Shown here one piece after another: positions 62,854 to 64,000 of a DNA stretch of 64,000 nt; position 1 is the first letter of the stretch, and every line of letters starts with the position of its first letter. Below the pieces are notes generated by a model. The model ran no database searches. It was not told the origin of the DNA and saw only the letters and a program-made list of their open reading frames with translations. The stretch is from Progne subis subis (taxonomy: Eukaryota; Chordata; Aves; Passeriformes; Hirundinidae): contig JAKJHU010000030.1 in assembly GCA_022316685.1 (NCBI GenBank), forward strand, positions 4,781,058 through 4,845,057, in the 5' to 3' direction. The position numbers and the translations under genes are program-made.

Positions 62854-64000
62854 CTAAAACAAGCCCATAAAAATACGTAAGAAAATTTTAACATAGAAAT
62901 TTTGTAACAAGTCAACTCAGCACAACAAATTACAATTTATAAGTTCTCTGAACTATTTTGTTCTATCAGCCAATAATAAATTCCAATCTATCCAAGTTAC
63001 AGCACAGCACAACTGATATAGAAGAAAATCAGTATATTTAGGTTTGAAATTGCACAGCTCTTTTCCCCTCTAATAAAATGAAAATTCCTAGGACTCTAAT
63101 CTAATTGTAATCTCTAGGTGTTACAGGAAAAAAAAAACAAAAAACCCAACAACAAACAAACAACACCAAACCAATACAAAAAAACCCCAAAACAAAACAA
63201 AAACCCCACCCCCACCCCCACACCAAACAAACAACAAAAAAACCCCAACCAACCCCAACAACAGTAGATTTATGGCAATGTTCAAGTTTAAGCTTAATTT
63301 CAAGAAAGAATTGTGCAATCTGGCTCCTAATAGTTCCTTTTCCGTTAGGGTATTAGGACATGAGGCAGAAATGAAATAAAATACAGATGGTCCCTCTGCT
63401 GCTATTAAAATAATACTTAATAGGTCCAGAGCTGCCTTTAGATGAGGAATTTCCACCAGAGCTGTTTGAAATGAGGGGAAAACATCCCAACCCACAACCC
63501 ATAAATAATCTGGTCTACCAATAACTAGTTTAGCTGAGTTGAAAACATTAATGAGGGACAGGTGAAAAAGGAACAGATTTAAAAACTGAAAGGTTTTGAC
63601 ATTACTCCTGTTTTTTTGCACACGTTGTGAATATACAGAAAGTTCCACAAACAACGTAATTCAGCACAGGAATGAAACAGCTAGTTATTTTGCAGCTTGA
63701 GAGCTTCCATCTGAGCACTGGCATCTGACAGCTGCTGGAAGCCAGAAGGAAAGAATATACAATATTCTGACTCACAGACTTTGAGGGAGGGCAAAAACAC
63801 TGAAAGGAAGCATTGTTACCAGAGGAGTACGGGAATGAACTGACACACACACATACTGTATTTTCTTTGTCTTATATAGTACAACAATAGAAAACGGGGT
63901 GGAGAAATTCTTCTAAAGTAGTCAATGTGATTTTTTTCTTTGGTGCCAGCCACCCACACCTGGTTGTCTGGCCAAATCAAGGCAGCAATGTCATCAATGA
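62854..64000 (-). other. ANKRD46: ANKRD46 upstream intron (partial)
   Basis: This is intronic sequence running to the window edge. It contains the long A/C-rich tract at 63127-63265, which is G/T-rich on the transcript strand, and a short (AC)n at 63842-63852. No ankyrin-coding exon could be read here on the minus strand. Confidence 0.75.
63127..63265. repeat. A/C-only low-complexity tract
   Basis: About 140 bases are built almost solely from A and C: AAAC and AACAAC units, then CCCCACCCCCACCCCCAC at 63204-63221, then more AAC units. There is one T and no G. On the ANKRD46 transcript strand it is a G/U-only run with three G4-G5 runs close together. Confidence 0.93.

Noticed and set aside
63950..64000. 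Minus-strand reading IDDIAALIWPDNQ followed by a CAG|GTGTGG donor-like site at the right edge
   Set aside because: It looks exon-like but does not match ANKRD46 as I know it and is cut by the window end. There is too little sequence to call.

Overview
This is vertebrate nuclear DNA from a bird, most likely a songbird. The evidence is split coding exons with GT/AG splice sites, many CR1 LINE relics, an ERVL-type retroviral remnant without env, a tRNA-Ile-headed SINE of the zebra-finch TguSINE1 type, a MIR relic, and very low gene density. There are no prokaryotic operons, no CRISPR array and no phage genes. The host assignment rests on recognised repeat families and is an inference.

The only protein gene I can support is ANKRD46, on the minus strand at the right end. 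Two coding exons are visible. One (62695-62853) carries the end of the ankyrin domain. The terminal one (58393-58609) carries the C-terminal membrane anchor. A 4,085-bp intron separates them, and the 3' UTR runs towards lower coordinates. The N-terminal ~105 residues and the promoter lie beyond base 64000. In human, RNF19A lies downstream of ANKRD46 on the same strand, so the left ~56 kb is probably the RNF19A-ANKRD46 intergenic interval. RNF19A itself is not seen.

Layout: 1-818, decayed retroviral integrase; 944-1499, its 3' LTR; 2950-3300, CR1 (minus); 14783-14985, CR1 (minus); 31290-33190, long old CR1 (minus) with a recognisable reverse-transcriptase motif and a 39-base T run inside it; 33315-33610, CR1 (minus), beside 33708-34110, CR1 (plus); 40256-41375, CR1 (minus) interrupted by a SINE at 40830-40957; 44071-44417, probable solo LTR; 48425-48525, MIR; 54238-55807, a diverged large inverted repeat with an AT-rich tandem repeat at its centre; about 56900-64000, ANKRD46 3' end and introns. 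The remaining sequence is ordinary intergenic or intronic DNA in which I recognise no genes.

I found no convincing new multi-gene system. The items most worth a second look are structural: the large inverted repeat at 54238-55807, two short perfect inverted repeats (21643-21676 and 62397-62442), the nested SINE, the solo LTR, and recurrent A/C-only tracts.
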